A stretch of 64,000 nucleotides of DNA from Halalkalibacter krulwichiae. GTDB taxonomy: Bacteria; Bacillota; Bacilli; Bacillales; Bacillaceae_D. The stretch lies in the NCBI RefSeq assembly GCF_002109385.1, contig NZ_CP020814.1, forward strand, positions 3,495,501 through 3,559,500, written 5' to 3'. Shown here piece by piece: positions 1 through 8,764 of the stretch; positions within the stretch are counted from its first letter, which is position 1; each line of letters opens with the position of its first letter. The translations under genes were made by a program, and so were the position numbers. The notes beneath the pieces are model-generated. The model was not told where the DNA came from, made no database searches, and saw nothing but the letters and a program-made list of their open reading frames with translations.

Positions 1-1
1 T

Positions 2-640
2 GCTCCCGTTGATACGTTACGTACTTATTTTGAAACCATCTTAAACCAAGAGGGCGTCGTAGGATTATCAATTGCGACTAGACCAGACTGCCTACCAAAT
101 GATGTCGTGGAATACCTAGCAGAATTGAATGAGCGAACGTTCCTATGGGTTGAACTTGGCTTACAAACGGTCCACGAACGCACAGCCCTCTTAATCAACC
201 GTGCTCATGATTACCAATGTTATATAGATGGCGTTGAAAAGCTACGCAAACATGGGATTCGCGTTTGTGCTCATATTATAAATGGCCTCCCTCTTGAATC
301 AGAAGAAATGATGATGGAAACGGCAAGGGAAGTAGCCAAACTAGATGTCCAAGGAATTAAAATACACCTTCTTCATCTTCTAAAAAAAACAGCGATGGTA
401 AAGCAATTTGAAAAAGGGCTTGTTGAATTTATGAGCCAAGAAGATTACATCAATCTCGTTGTAGATCAATTAGAAGTAATACCTCCTGAACTAGTTGTCC
501 ATCGCTTAACAGGAGATGGGCCGGCTGATATTATGATTGGTCCAATGTGGAGCATGAATAAGTGGAGCGTGTTAAATGGTATTGAAGCGGAACTCGATCG
601 TCGTGATAGCTGGCAAGGAAAATTTCACAACATAAAGTAG
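2..640 (+). CDS. ytqA: YtqA, TIGR01212-type radical SAM protein (3' part)
   Basis: The reading frame is open from the first base, so the N-terminal part with the CxxxCxxC cluster motif lies outside the window. The visible part carries ATRPDCLP followed by WVELGLQT, the substrate-side strands of the radical SAM barrel, and ends with the conserved C-terminal extension of the TIGR01212/YtqA group. The GTG at 107 is internal to the protein, not a start. The gene ends 12 bases before the ATG of mnmM, and the same pair is adjacent in B. subtilis. The exact reaction is not clear from this fragment; the family is linked to tRNA modification by context. Confidence 0.9.
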   Translation, partial: APVDTLRTYFETILNQEGVVGLSIATRPDCLPNDVVEYLAELNERTFLWVELGLQTVHERTALLINRAHDYQCYIDGVEKLRKHGIRVCAHIINGLPLESEEMMMETAREVAKLDVQGIKIHLLHLLKKTAMVKQFEKGLVEFMSQEDYINLVVDQLEVIPPELVVHRLTGDGPADIMIGPMWSMNKWSVLNGIEAELDRRDSWQGKFHNIK

Positions 641-652
641 TAGGTGATTATA

Positions 653-1225
653 ATGAAAGTATTAGGTGTTTTACCTTTTGCCAGATTTTTATTAGAAAAT
701 GCGCTAAAAGCTGGTGATATTGCCGTTGATTGCACGATTGGAAATGGACATGATACGGTCTATTTAGCTTCTTTAGTAGGTGATAACGGCCGAGTGTATG
801 GCTTTGATATTCAAGAACAAGCCATACACTCAACAACGAGAAGGCTACAAGAGCACCATTTAGAAACTCGAGTTGAGCTTCACCATAAGGGACACGAGGA
901 AGTAATCAATGCGATCCCTGAAATGGATCACCCTAAAGTGAAAGCTGCGATCTTTAACCTTGGTTACTTACCAGGGGGAGACAAGGCAATTGTTACGCGA
1001 GCTTCATCAACGATCACAGCAATTAAACATTTAATTGAGTTAATGCCACAGGGCGGAACCATTGTTCTTGTCATCTATCATGGACACGAAGAAGGCAAGG
1101 AAGAAAAGCATCATGTCCTAACGTATGTTGAACAACTTGATCAGCGCTTTGCACATGTATTAAAATATGAGTTTATTAATCAAGCAAACAATCCTCCATT
1201 CGTCATTGCTATTGAAAAACGTTGA
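653..1225 (+). CDS. mnmM: tRNA (mnm5s2U34)-methyltransferase MnmM (YtqB)
   Basis: This 190-residue class I SAM-dependent methyltransferase has the SAM-binding loop DCTIGNGHD at about residues 26-34 and the family motif NLGYLPGGDK at about 102-111. It matches B. subtilis YtqB along its whole length. That protein was renamed MnmM because it methylates nm5(s2)U34 of wobble-uridine tRNAs. I place the start at ATG 653 because AGGTGA at 642-647 is correctly spaced for it; an upstream in-frame GTG at 644 lies inside that ribosome binding site. It is probably co-transcribed with ytqA. Confidence 0.93.
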   Translation: MKVLGVLPFARFLLENALKAGDIAVDCTIGNGHDTVYLASLVGDNGRVYGFDIQEQAIHSTTRRLQEHHLETRVELHHKGHEEVINAIPEMDHPKVKAAIFNLGYLPGGDKAIVTRASSTITAIKHLIELMPQGGTIVLVIYHGHEEGKEEKHHVLTYVEQLDQRFAHVLKYEFINQANNPPFVIAIEKR

Positions 1226-1284
1226 AATTTGACAATTAATAAACCGTTGCTCAGAATGTAAGAAAATAGACGAAGGAGATTCTG

Positions 1285-1860
1285 ATGACTCTACTTGATA
1301 AAATTTTGTCTCATAATGAAAAATTTGTTGCAAACAAAGAATTTGAGCGTTACAAAACTACTAAATTCCCTAATAAAAAAGTAGTAATCTTATCATGTAT
1401 GGACACAAGACTTTCTGATCTTTTACCCGTTGCGATGAATGTGAAACATGGAGATGCTAAAATTATAAAAAATGCAGGTGCTGTTATTTCTCACCCTTTC
1501 GGCAGTATTATGAGAAGCATTTTACTTGCTGTTTATGAGCTTAACGCTGATGAAGTAATGGTTGTCGGCCATCACAATTGCGGGATGTCTTCGTTAGAAC
1601 CAGATCACATCTTAACGAAAGCTGTAGAAAGAGGAATTGATCGTAAGACCATCGAAACACTTCAATACTCTGGAGTCGATATGGATTCTTTCCTTACCGG
1701 CTTTACAGTTGTAGAAGATAGCGTTCGTCATAGTGTTGAGTTGATTGCTAACCATCCATTAATTCCAAAAGACGTTTCTATTCATGGACTTGTCATTTGT
1801 CCAGAAACAGGAGCATTAGAGTTAATTATCAATGGCTACGCTAAAAAAAGTACAACCTGA
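1285..1860 (+). CDS. ytiB: beta-class carbonic anhydrase (YtiB-like)
   Basis: The product (191 residues) interconverts CO2 and bicarbonate. The beta-class zinc site is visible: Cys38 with Asp40 and Arg42 in SCMDTRL, and His96 and Cys99 in GHHNCGM. The start ATG has a GAAGGAG site eight bases upstream. The C-terminal residues KKSTT are encoded by one arm of a palindrome; the other arm encodes the same last residues of the convergent ytpB. B. subtilis YtiB is the closest family I recognise. The protein is cytosolic, with no signal peptide. Confidence 0.92.
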   Translation: MTLLDKILSHNEKFVANKEFERYKTTKFPNKKVVILSCMDTRLSDLLPVAMNVKHGDAKIIKNAGAVISHPFGSIMRSILLAVYELNADEVMVVGHHNCGMSSLEPDHILTKAVERGIDRKTIETLQYSGVDMDSFLTGFTVVEDSVRHSVELIANHPLIPKDVSIHGLVICPETGALELIINGYAKKSTT

Positions 1861-1887
1861 ACATAACAGTCAGGTTGTACTTTTTTT
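1843..1887. terminator. bidirectional terminator shared by ytiB and ytpB
   Basis: The perfect arms AAAAAAAGTACAACCTGA (1843-1860) and its complement (1870-1887) flank a 9-base loop. The A run and T run at the outer ends give a U tract on both strands, so the element can end both convergent transcripts. Its arms also contain both stop codons. Confidence 0.9.
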
Positions 1888-2940
1888 CTGATCTCTCCTA
1901 AACATCCATCTATTCATAAAGAAAAGCAAAGTGGGTAATCCACCCATCTTAATCATTTGTTTCGATTTCTTTTTTAATTCTTTATCTCCTTGAACCTTTT
2001 CATCAGCAATATATATAGCAATGATTCCTCTAATAATCATATGATGAAACTCAGGATCTGGCAGCTTCGCAATAAATTCCTCTGCCTTATCAACAAAATA
2101 ACGGAAACGTTCAATCATTTGTTCTTCACTATCATAATAAAATAAGAAGTTAAGCTCATCATCAGCAATGTCTTCTTCTTGATCTATAAAGTAATCCAAC
2201 AATATATGAACCCCTTGCATCCAAGGGTAATATCCCTCTTTTATAATTTGAGCTGTTTCTTCAGTCAAATCAGGCTTTGTTGCATAAGTAGCCATTGCAT
2301 ATATTCCTAACGTAGAAGCTGTACATGCTGAGAATTCATACCATGTCATATCCGGAACTTTGTGCTGATGCAAGGAAAACCATTTCTCCAATCTTGGAAT
2401 CCGTTCTTCCTTAACAACATGCTTATGAACTTGTAAATCACCATAATAACCACTCAGTTCAAGCATTGATTCCTGCACTTTTTCAAACGATGGGAAGGTT
2501 TCAAGGATACCTTGACACGTTTGGACTAATGCATGTAAGTAGCCACCATCTTCGGATTCTTTCCGATACTCATAATAGTTTTTCAAGCTGGCACCTGGAG
2601 TTAGGGCATCTAAAAGTGCTTGGTGTAGCGATCTAAAATCATTCGGATCAAGCGATGGACTTTGATCACATAAATTATCTAGATAGTCACATGTAATTTG
2701 ATAAGCAATAATAAATTGAACTAGATCATCCATACGGTCTTTTGCCACTAATGAAAAGACTCCTCCACCCTCGCAATGAAACTTTTTTTTCGCAATCGCA
2801 TCAAGAGCTTGCGATCTTAGCTCCGGGTCCGGGATCACCTCTGCAAATTTTTTCCACCTATCAAAGTAGCGATGAACAGTTGGGATAACTTCACGATATA
2901 CATTTACTAACAATGGGATTGGTTTTGTTGGGACAGTCAA
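1870..2940 (-). CDS. ytpB: tetraprenyl-beta-curcumene synthase YtpB (DUF2600)
   Basis: The 356-residue protein belongs to the DUF2600 family. B. subtilis YtpB converts all-trans-tetraprenyl (and heptaprenyl) diphosphate to linear or cyclic C35 terpenes (sesquarterpenes). Helical, Asp-rich segments such as ITCDYLDNLCD near residue 80 and LLDYFIDQEEDIADDE in the C-terminal half are visible and are consistent with metal-diphosphate binding. The start is a TTG with GGAGGAG just upstream. In Bacillus it sits beside ytpA, as here, but the two are not tightly coupled (72-base gap). Confidence 0.9.
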   Translation of the reverse strand: MTVPTKPIPLLVNVYREVIPTVHRYFDRWKKFAEVIPDPELRSQALDAIAKKKFHCEGGGVFSLVAKDRMDDLVQFIIAYQITCDYLDNLCDQSPSLDPNDFRSLHQALLDALTPGASLKNYYEYRKESEDGGYLHALVQTCQGILETFPSFEKVQESMLELSGYYGDLQVHKHVVKEERIPRLEKWFSLHQHKVPDMTWYEFSACTASTLGIYAMATYATKPDLTEETAQIIKEGYYPWMQGVHILLDYFIDQEEDIADDELNFLFYYDSEEQMIERFRYFVDKAEEFIAKLPDPEFHHMIIRGIIAIYIADEKVQGDKELKKKSKQMIKMGGLPTLLFFMNRWMFRRDQKKSTT

Positions 2941-3012
2941 ACGTTTCTCCTCCTCGTAATTCCACCCTATACGTTAGCATATTTCTTTACAATGAACAAC
3001 GAAAGAGCTAAC

Positions 3013-3795
3013 TTAAGTAACAAGCAAATTGACAAACCCAACGGCATACCTAAAAACATCTTCTCTTTCTGGTTCGTTAAACACCTCATGGTACAATCCA
3101 TCCCACTCTTTGTAAAATTTCTCTGTTGTTGAGACGTGATCAAACCATGTTCGCACCTCAAATTTGTCAACTAGATGATCCTCTCCAGCTTGTAACACAA
3201 GAAGAGGAATGTTCGGAAATTTCTCCGGATAACGCATCGCTAATCGCATCGCTTTAGTTAATTCTTGATACCATCTTGCCGATACTTTTGTGACACGTAA
3301 TTCATCTTTCAAATAAAGCTCGCGGATTTCTTCATTCCGAGTAACCAACTCAGAGCGTATTCCTGAATTCTGACTCATAGTTGGAACAATTCGATGAATC
3401 ATTTTTGCTGCTAAATCTTTCGACTTAGCAGGAGGCTGACTCAATCCTAAGCAAGGTGAAGATAAAATAACAGCCATAATAAGTGCTGCATTTCTTTCCA
3501 TTAATGTACGAATGACAACAAGCCCTCCCATACTATGACCAACTAAAATAATTGGTAACCCTTTCTGACGAGCCTCCTCTACCCAATCGCAAACCGTATC
3601 TAAATATTGATTAAACGATTGAATATGCCCTCTTTTTCCTCTTGTTTTGCCTTGTCCTGGCAAATCGCCCATCACAACATCAAAGCCATGTTCATTCCAT
3701 CTTTCAGCCAACCATTTATAGCGACCATGATGTTCCCCAGCCCCATGTACAACAACAACGATTCCTCGCGGGTCTGCCACTTCCCATTTCCACAT
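3013..3795 (-). CDS. ytpA: alpha/beta hydrolase YtpA (lysophospholipase type)
   Basis: The 260-residue serine hydrolase has the oxyanion region VHGAGEHHGRY, the nucleophile elbow GHSMGG (Ser about 88), an acidic residue in AGEDHLVD and a catalytic His in GLYHEVFNE. This is the monoacylglycerol lipase/lysophospholipase pattern. B. subtilis YtpA makes bacilysocin from phosphatidylglycerol. No signal peptide is seen. The start ATG is preceded by AGGGGAGT. The order ytpB-ytpA-ytoA agrees with the Bacillus neighbourhood. Confidence 0.88.
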   Translation of the reverse strand: MWKWEVADPRGIVVVVHGAGEHHGRYKWLAERWNEHGFDVVMGDLPGQGKTRGKRGHIQSFNQYLDTVCDWVEEARQKGLPIILVGHSMGGLVVIRTLMERNAALIMAVILSSPCLGLSQPPAKSKDLAAKMIHRIVPTMSQNSGIRSELVTRNEEIRELYLKDELRVTKVSARWYQELTKAMRLAMRYPEKFPNIPLLVLQAGEDHLVDKFEVRTWFDHVSTTEKFYKEWDGLYHEVFNEPEREDVFRYAVGFVNLLVT

Positions 3796-3901
3796 ATTTA
3801 CTCCCCTTGACGATGAATTTTGAAAAAAGGTCCATGACGTGCAATTTTACGTTAAAATAAGTATAGCGACTTTTTACTAAAACGAAAAGGATGTGACCTT
3901 A

Positions 3902-4444
3902 GTGATTTATCGTTACGAAAACAAATATCCTACTATTGCAGAGACTGCTTTTATAGCAGATGGTGTAACTATTACAGGGGATGTATCTATCGGAGATGAG
4001 TCAAGTATTTGGTTTCAAACTGTAATTCGAGGAGATGTCTCTCCAACGATCATTGGCAATCGCGTCAACATTCAAGATCAATCGATGCTTCATCAAAGCC
4101 CAAAATATCCATTAATTATTGAAGACGATGTTACTGTTGGCCATCAAGTTATGCTACACAGCTGTACAATTCGTAAAAACGCTTTAATTGGAATGGGTTC
4201 GATCGTGCTTGATGGTGCAGAAATAGGAGAAGGAGCATTTATCGGTGCTGGGAGCCTCGTTCCTCCAGGGAAGAAAATCCCGCCAAATTGCCTTGCTTTA
4301 GGACGCCCTGCTAAAGTCGTGAGGGATTTAACGAAAGCGGATATTGAAGAAATGGCAAGGGTACGTAGTGATTATGTTAAAAAAGGACGAATGTATAAAC
4401 AAATAGTTAACGAAACGAAAAAGAATTCATCTCGATCTGAATAA
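3902..4444 (+). CDS. ytoA: gamma-carbonic anhydrase family protein YtoA
   Basis: This left-handed beta-helix protein (180 residues) is built from hexapeptide repeats. The three metal-binding histidines of the gamma-CA fold can be recognised in SMLHQS and VGHQVMLHSC. Many members bind zinc, but activity is not proven for YtoA. I choose GTG 3902 because AAAGGATGTGA (3886-3896) is spaced for it; the GTG at 3893 is part of that site. The gene is divergent from ytpA and followed by a convergent small gene. Confidence 0.88.
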   Translation: MIYRYENKYPTIAETAFIADGVTITGDVSIGDESSIWFQTVIRGDVSPTIIGNRVNIQDQSMLHQSPKYPLIIEDDVTVGHQVMLHSCTIRKNALIGMGSIVLDGAEIGEGAFIGAGSLVPPGKKIPPNCLALGRPAKVVRDLTKADIEEMARVRSDYVKKGRMYKQIVNETKKNSSRSE

Positions 4445-4474
4445 TATTGATTATTATTATCAATACTAGAGAAG

Positions 4475-4498
4475 AGAAAAGAGCGAAGCGACTCGCCC
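4475..4498 (-). terminator. terminator of the DUF1540 gene
   Basis: On the minus strand GGGCGA and TCGCTC pair (one G-U) around a 6-base loop, followed by TTTTC. The plus-strand copy has an A-C mismatch, so the element fits the minus-strand gene better. It may also stop ytoA. Confidence 0.55.
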
Positions 4499-4511
4499 TT
4501 TTCTGTGCTCA

Positions 4512-4667
4512 TTAATGTTGAGGTTCAAATGTTTTGCAATCCGTTTCCTCTTGTTTTTCAGCTTCTTTACCAGCGTGGCTTACTACATAGATTCTTTCAG
4601 CTTCACATTGGTTACCTTCGCCCCAATATACACAATTGTTTACTTCACATAATACGTCTTGTGCCAA
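4512..4667 (-). CDS. DUF1540 domain protein (51 aa)
   Basis: The reading frame gives MAQDVLCEVNNCVYWGEGNQ and continues with CEAERIYVVSHAGKEA and TDCKTFEPQH. The four-cysteine pattern C-x4-C-x(7)-C ... C is that of DUF1540, small putative metal-binding proteins common in Bacilli and Clostridia. I choose the TTG at 4665-4667 as start because AGAGGGGGTGA lies eight bases upstream and the family usually begins MAQxVLCEVNNC. The start codon lies in one arm of a perfect 15-bp inverted repeat (4661-4709). Function is unknown; sporulation links have been suggested for the family. Confidence 0.85.
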   Translation of the reverse strand: MAQDVLCEVNNCVYWGEGNQCEAERIYVVSHAGKEAEKQEETDCKTFEPQH

Positions 4668-4709
4668 TTTGGTCACCCCCTCTTAGTTTCATTTTGACCA
4701 AATTGGCAC
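4661..4709 (-). promoter_or_regulatory. 15-bp perfect inverted repeat over the DUF1540 start
   Basis: GTGCCAATTTGGTCA at 4661-4675 is exactly complementary to 4695-4709, with a 19-base loop. In the minus-strand mRNA the loop holds the purine-rich ribosome binding site and the 3' arm holds the TTG start. The hairpin could control translation, or the DNA dyad could be an operator. Confidence 0.75.
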
Positions 4710-4743
4710 TTAGTCATACAAAAAGAACTCGGAAAATAAACTG

Positions 4744-4761
4744 CACCTCCAATTGGAGGTG
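4744..4761. other. short palindrome CACCTCC-AATT-GGAGGTG
   Basis: A 7-bp stem closes on a 4-base loop, followed on the plus strand by TTTTAATTG. There is no plus-strand gene directly upstream, so its role is unclear. It could be part of the DUF1540 control region. Confidence 0.35.
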
Positions 4762-4779
4762 TTTTAATTGTTTAGCCCT

Positions 4780-4806
4780 AAAAAAACAGACCCCCGAAGA
4801 AGTCTG
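4780..4806 (-). terminator. metK terminator
   Basis: On the minus strand CAGAC and GTCTG form the core stem around the loop TTCTTCGGGG, followed by a run of seven T. It lies 13 bases after the metK stop. Confidence 0.8.
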
Positions 4807-4819
4807 CTTTCAATAGATT

Positions 4820-6025
4820 TTATAACTCTGCTTGTTCTTTTAATGTAGCAGCTTTGTCTGTTTGCTCCCATGGAAGCTCAACATCTGTACGGCCGAAGTG
4901 ACCATAAGCAGCTGTTTGCTTATAAATCGGACGACGAAGATCAAGCATTTTAATAATTCCAGCTGGACGTAGGTCAAAGTTGTCACGAACTAGTGAGACT
5001 AATGATTCTTCAGATACTTTTCCTGTTCCAAAAGTATCGATTGAAATTGATACTGGTTGTGCCACACCAATCGCATACGCCAATTGAACTTCACATTTGT
5101 CTGCTAGTCCTGCAGCAACAATATTCTTCGCTACGTAACGCGCAGCGTATGCACCAGAGCGGTCAACTTTCGTTGCATCTTTACCTGAGAACGCTCCACC
5201 ACCGTGACGAGCGTAACCACCGTATGTATCTACAATGATTTTGCGCCCAGTTAGACCTGCATCACCTTGTGGTCCACCAATTACAAAACGACCAGTAGGA
5301 TTGATGAAATATTTTGTATCCTCATCAATTAATTGCTCTGGTACAACTGGTTTAATTACATATTCCTTTAAGTTACGTTGAATTTGTTCAAGTGTAACTT
5401 CAGGATGATGTTGAGTAGAAATAACAATCGTGTCAATACGAACAGGGTTACCTGCCTCATCATACTCGACTGTTACTTGAGTCTTACCGTCAGGACGTAA
5501 ATATGGCAGAATTTCTTCTTTACGAACTTCCGTTAATCGACGAGCTAGCTTATGGCTTAGTGAGATTGGTAAAGGCATAAGTTCTTTCGTTTCGTTATTT
5601 GCATAACCAAACATTAGTCCTTGGTCTCCTGCACCGATCGCTTCAATTTCAGCATCTGTCATTTGACCTTCACGAGCTTCAAGAGCTTGGTCAACCCCTT
5701 GAGCAATATCAGCTGATTGTTCATCAATAGAAGTGAGTACTGCACACGTTTCTGAATCAAAACCATATTTTGCACGTGTATAACCAATTCCTTTAATTGT
5801 TTCTCGCACTATTTTCGGAATGTCTACATATGTGTTTGTTGTAATTTCTCCAGCGACTAATACTAAACCTGTTGTTACAGATGTTTCACACGCTACACGT
5901 GCATTTGGATCGTTTGTTAAAATTGCATCAAGAATGGCATCTGAAATCTGGTCACAAATTTTATCTGGATGCCCTTCTGTTACTGACTCTGACGTAAATA
6001 AACGTCTGCTTTTTACTTCTGTCAT
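4820..6025 (-). CDS. metK: S-adenosylmethionine synthetase MetK
   Basis: The enzyme (401 residues) makes SAM from methionine and ATP. The N-terminal [17 protein letters not shown], the central [12 protein letters not shown] and the C-terminal [21 protein letters not shown] are signature motifs of the family. I place the start at ATG 6025 behind AAAGGAGG. An open frame continues upstream to 6094, but it runs through riboswitch leader sequence and is not conserved. Transcription is controlled by the SAM-I riboswitch at 6132-6292, so expression falls when SAM is abundant. Confidence 0.97.
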   Translation of the reverse strand: MTEVKSRRLFTSESVTEGHPDKICDQISDAILDAILTNDPNARVACETSVTTGLVLVAGEITTNTYVDIPKIVRETIKGIGYTRAKYGFDSETCAVLTSIDEQSADIAQGVDQALEAREGQMTDAEIEAIGAGDQGLMFGYANNETKELMPLPISLSHKLARRLTEVRKEEILPYLRPDGKTQVTVEYDEAGNPVRIDTIVISTQHHPEVTLEQIQRNLKEYVIKPVVPEQLIDEDTKYFINPTGRFVIGGPQGDAGLTGRKIIVDTYGGYARHGGGAFSGKDATKVDRSGAYAARYVAKNIVAAGLADKCEVQLAYAIGVAQPVSISIDTFGTGKVSEESLVSLVRDNFDLRPAGIIKMLDLRRPIYKQTAAYGHFGRTDVELPWEQTDKAATLKEQAEL

Positions 6026-6132
6026 TTTATTTCCTCCTTTAACACTGCCTACTCTTAGCATGTGTCTTTCTTTGAGACGGCACTCATGTCCCACCGAATG
6101 GGAAATACCTTCCTGTACAGCGTATAAACGAT

Positions 6133-6161
6133 AAAAACCCTATTCCAAAGAGGAAAGGGTT
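6133..6161 (-). terminator. riboswitch-controlled terminator upstream of metK
   Basis: On the minus strand AACCCTTTCC pairs with GGAATAGGGTT and is followed by TTTTT. This is the OFF-state hairpin of the S-box leader, about 105 bases before the metK start. Confidence 0.88.
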
Positions 6162-6178
6162 GAATGTTTACCTTTAGC

Positions 6179-6292
6179 CTCTTATCGTTCAAGACAAAAC
6201 AGTCTTGCAGGTTAGCACCTTTTCACTCATGGCTACGAGTGTTGGTTGCTGGGCTTCTTCGGGCCTGTCCCTCCGCCTACTCAGGATAAGAG
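6179..6292 (-). promoter_or_regulatory. SAM-I (S-box) riboswitch aptamer
   Basis: Read on the minus strand, the element starts CTCTTATCCTGAG and ends GATAAGAG, forming the closing P1 helix. Between them are the conserved blocks GGCGGAGGGA, GGCCC-GAAGAAGCCC-AGCAACC and AAGGTGCTAA. These match the SAM-I consensus, including the kink-turn and the pseudoknot loop. It controls metK by premature termination. Confidence 0.97.
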
Positions 6293-6460
6293 TATCCGTT
6301 CGACGCATATCATATCGCACATGTCGTATACTGTCAACCTATCCCAATGAAATAAGTGGCAATCAGGACTAATTCGAACTTATATAAGTATTCCAATTAG
6401 TCCTAACCTTTAACAACAGATAAGATTAGTATCTCAACATACGTTGATTTCATTCTTTAT

Positions 6461-6835
6461 TTAATATGGTGTATCGTCATCTTGATATGTTACATTTTCA
6501 CGACGCTTTCGTCTTTCCTCTTCTTTGCGGATCCGCTCTTGTTCCACTTGTTGTTCTTCTCTCATCTCTTCTCTTAACTGCATTCTCAATAAATCATTTT
6601 GGTTATCGCGTGGCTTTACTTGACTATACACACCACTGGCGGTTAATCCAATAATCAGTGCCATTAATACTTGCTCACCCCATTCTCTTGGAATGAACCA
6701 AAGGATACCAGCTATGCCAATTGCCAAAAGAGCTCGATATTGTTTTTCAATACCAAATGCATTACCCACTACAGTAACTAGCGCTGCGACAACGGCAGAA
6801 ACGGTCGCAAGATCGAGCATTGATACTTGATCCAC
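6461..6835 (-). CDS. small membrane protein with charged C-terminal helix
   Basis: I do not recognise a named family. The 124-residue product starts with GTG behind AAGGAGGCG. It has two or three predicted membrane segments within about residues 5-70 (VSAVVAALVTVVG, ALLAIGIAGILWF, VLMALIIGLTASG). These are followed by a long, highly charged helix rich in E, R, K and Q (about 80-115) that is probably coiled coil and cytosolic. The layout resembles small holin-like or phage-derived membrane proteins, but no phage genes are next to it. It stands alone between metK and pckA. Confidence 0.75.
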   Translation of the reverse strand: MDQVSMLDLATVSAVVAALVTVVGNAFGIEKQYRALLAIGIAGILWFIPREWGEQVLMALIIGLTASGVYSQVKPRDNQNDLLRMQLREEMREEQQVEQERIRKEEERRKRRENVTYQDDDTPY

Positions 6836-6990
6836 ACAGAACGCCTCCTTATTTCTTATACATCCATCCTATGCACAAAGTCGAAATTTAGGAACGTCCG
6901 ATTGATTTTCCCCTCATTTTTTCCTATTTATAATAGGTAAACATGTTTTTTGTTGGATTATGTCACATTTAAATTTTTAAAATAATAGTA

Positions 6991-7018
6991 TAGACTATTA
7001 AAGTGATTGTGTTATACT
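6991..7018 (+). promoter_or_regulatory. candidate sigma-A promoter of pckA
   Basis: TAGACT (6991-6996) and TATACT (7013-7018) are separated by 16 bases, about 63 bases before the pckA ATG. The -10 is good and the -35 is moderate. In B. subtilis this gene is repressed by CcpN; no operator is assigned here. Confidence 0.5.
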
Positions 7019-7080
7019 AATAAACAAGAATTATAAATTAATGGTAACTAATATAAGTTTAAGGAAAGGATTTTGCGACA

Positions 7081-8667
7081 ATGAAAACACTTAGTTTACA
7101 ATCGGAACTAACAAATTTAATGACTCAGGAAAACGTTCAACTTAATCTGCCAATCTCTTCTCTTATTGAAAGAGCACTCATGCGTGGTGAAGGCAGCCTA
7201 ACCTCAACTGGTGCTTTAAGTGTTGAAACAGGTGCATATACAGGGCGTTCCCCAAAAGACAAATTCATTGTCAATGAATCTAGCATTTCAGACAAAATTG
7301 AATGGGGATCTGTCAATCAGCCAATTGAAAAAGAAGTGTTCACTTCTCTTTATCAAAAGGTGCTGGAACATTTAGGGAAAAAAGAAGAATTATTTGTTTC
7401 AGACGGATATGCAGGAGCCGATCAAACATTCCGCCTTCCTCTAAAAGTCGTAAATGAATTTGCTTGGCACCAACTTTTTGCCCGTCAGTTATTTATACGA
7501 CCAACTGAAATCGCTACCATTCAAGAAGAGAATAATAAACCATTTACAATCGTTTCTGCTCCAACATTTAAAGCAGATCCAGAGCGTGACGGTACTCGTT
7601 CAGAAGCATTTGTAATTGTATCTTTTGAAGAGAGAGTCGTATTAATTGGTGGAACTGAATATGCTGGCGAAATGAAGAAATCGATTTTTTCTGTTATGAA
7701 TTTCTTATTACCGGAACAAGATGTCCTTTCTATGCATTGCTCAGCTAATACAGGTGTTGAAGGCGATGTTGCTTTATTCTTCGGTTTATCTGGAACTGGA
7801 AAAACAACTTTGTCTGCTGACCCAAATCGTTCATTAATTGGCGATGATGAGCATGGTTGGTCAAGTAATGGCGTTTTCAATATTGAGGGTGGCTGCTATG
7901 CGAAATGCGTCAACCTTTCTAAAGAAAAAGAACCACAAATTTGGGACGCAATTCGATTTGGCTCTGTGTTGGAAAATGTTGTAGTTGATGCAACAACTGG
8001 TCAACCTGATTACGATGATACATCGTTAACAGAAAACACTCGTGCCGCGTACCCACTTGAGTTAATTCCGAACGCGTTACAGCCAAGTGTTGCTGGTCAC
8101 CCAAATACAATCATTTTCCTTACTGCTGATGCATTCGGCGTCTTGCCTCCAATCAGCAAGCTGACCAAAGAACAAGCGATGTATCATTTCCTCTCTGGAT
8201 ACACAAGTAAATTAGCTGGTACTGAGCGAGGAGTTACTTCACCAGAAGCAACATTCTCAACATGCTTTGGAGCTCCTTTCCTTCCGTTACCTGCTGGTCG
8301 TTATGCTGAAATGCTTGGAGAGAAAATTGACCAACATGATGTAGATGTCTTCCTTGTTAACACAGGCTGGTCTGGTGGCCCATACGGTGTCGGGAATCGT
8401 ATGAATTTAAAATACACTCGTGCAATGGTGCAAGCTGCGTTGTCTGGCGAGCTTCGTTCAGTTGAAACGAAAACAGATGAACTTTTTGGATTGCACATCC
8501 CACTTCAATGCCCAGGCGTTCCTGATAATGTTCTTCAACCACGAGAAACATGGAAAGATAAAGCCGCTTATGATGAAAAAGCTAAGGAATTAGCAGATAA
8601 TTTCAAAAATAACTTCTTGAAATTCAATAATGTAAGCGACAAAATTAAAGCGGCTGGTCCAAAATAA
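7081..8667 (+). CDS. pckA: phosphoenolpyruvate carboxykinase (ATP)
   Basis: The enzyme (528 residues) converts oxaloacetate and ATP to PEP, the entry step of gluconeogenesis. Visible motifs are RSPKDKFIV near the N-terminus, the kinase-1a loop [10 protein letters not shown] at about residue 236, the metal-site segment LIGDDEHGW, and [13 protein letters not shown]. Length is normal. The ATG has AAGGAAAGGA upstream. The gene is monocistronic, with its own promoter and a strong terminator. Confidence 0.97.
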   Translation: MKTLSLQSELTNLMTQENVQLNLPISSLIERALMRGEGSLTSTGALSVETGAYTGRSPKDKFIVNESSISDKIEWGSVNQPIEKEVFTSLYQKVLEHLGKKEELFVSDGYAGADQTFRLPLKVVNEFAWHQLFARQLFIRPTEIATIQEENNKPFTIVSAPTFKADPERDGTRSEAFVIVSFEERVVLIGGTEYAGEMKKSIFSVMNFLLPEQDVLSMHCSANTGVEGDVALFFGLSGTGKTTLSADPNRSLIGDDEHGWSSNGVFNIEGGCYAKCVNLSKEKEPQIWDAIRFGSVLENVVVDATTGQPDYDDTSLTENTRAAYPLELIPNALQPSVAGHPNTIIFLTADAFGVLPPISKLTKEQAMYHFLSGYTSKLAGTERGVTSPEATFSTCFGAPFLPLPAGRYAEMLGEKIDQHDVDVFLVNTGWSGGPYGVGNRMNLKYTRAMVQAALSGELRSVETKTDELFGLHIPLQCPGVPDNVLQPRETWKDKAAYDEKAKELADNFKNNFLKFNNVSDKIKAAGPK

Positions 8668-8685
8668 AGAATGGAACAATTTAAG

Positions 8686-8730
8686 AGACCACTGAAAGGA
8701 TGATTTTCATCTTTTCAGTGGTCTTTCATT
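8686..8730 (+). terminator. pckA terminator
   Basis: AGACCACTGAAAGGATG (8686-8702) pairs with CATCTTTTCAGTGGTCT across a TTTT loop (one G-U), followed by TTCATTTT. It may work in both directions. Confidence 0.9.
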
Positions 8731-8764
8731 TTAAAACTGTTACTCCTTGATTAGAAGATGCCTC

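Noticed and set aside
4505..4816. Plus-strand frame of 103 residues opposite the DUF1540 gene and metK terminator.
   Set aside because: It is antisense to a recognised family member and runs through terminators.
6026..6094. N-terminal extension of MetK upstream of ATG 6025.
   Set aside because: The extension lies in the riboswitch leader, is not conserved, and the strong AAAGGAGG supports ATG 6025.
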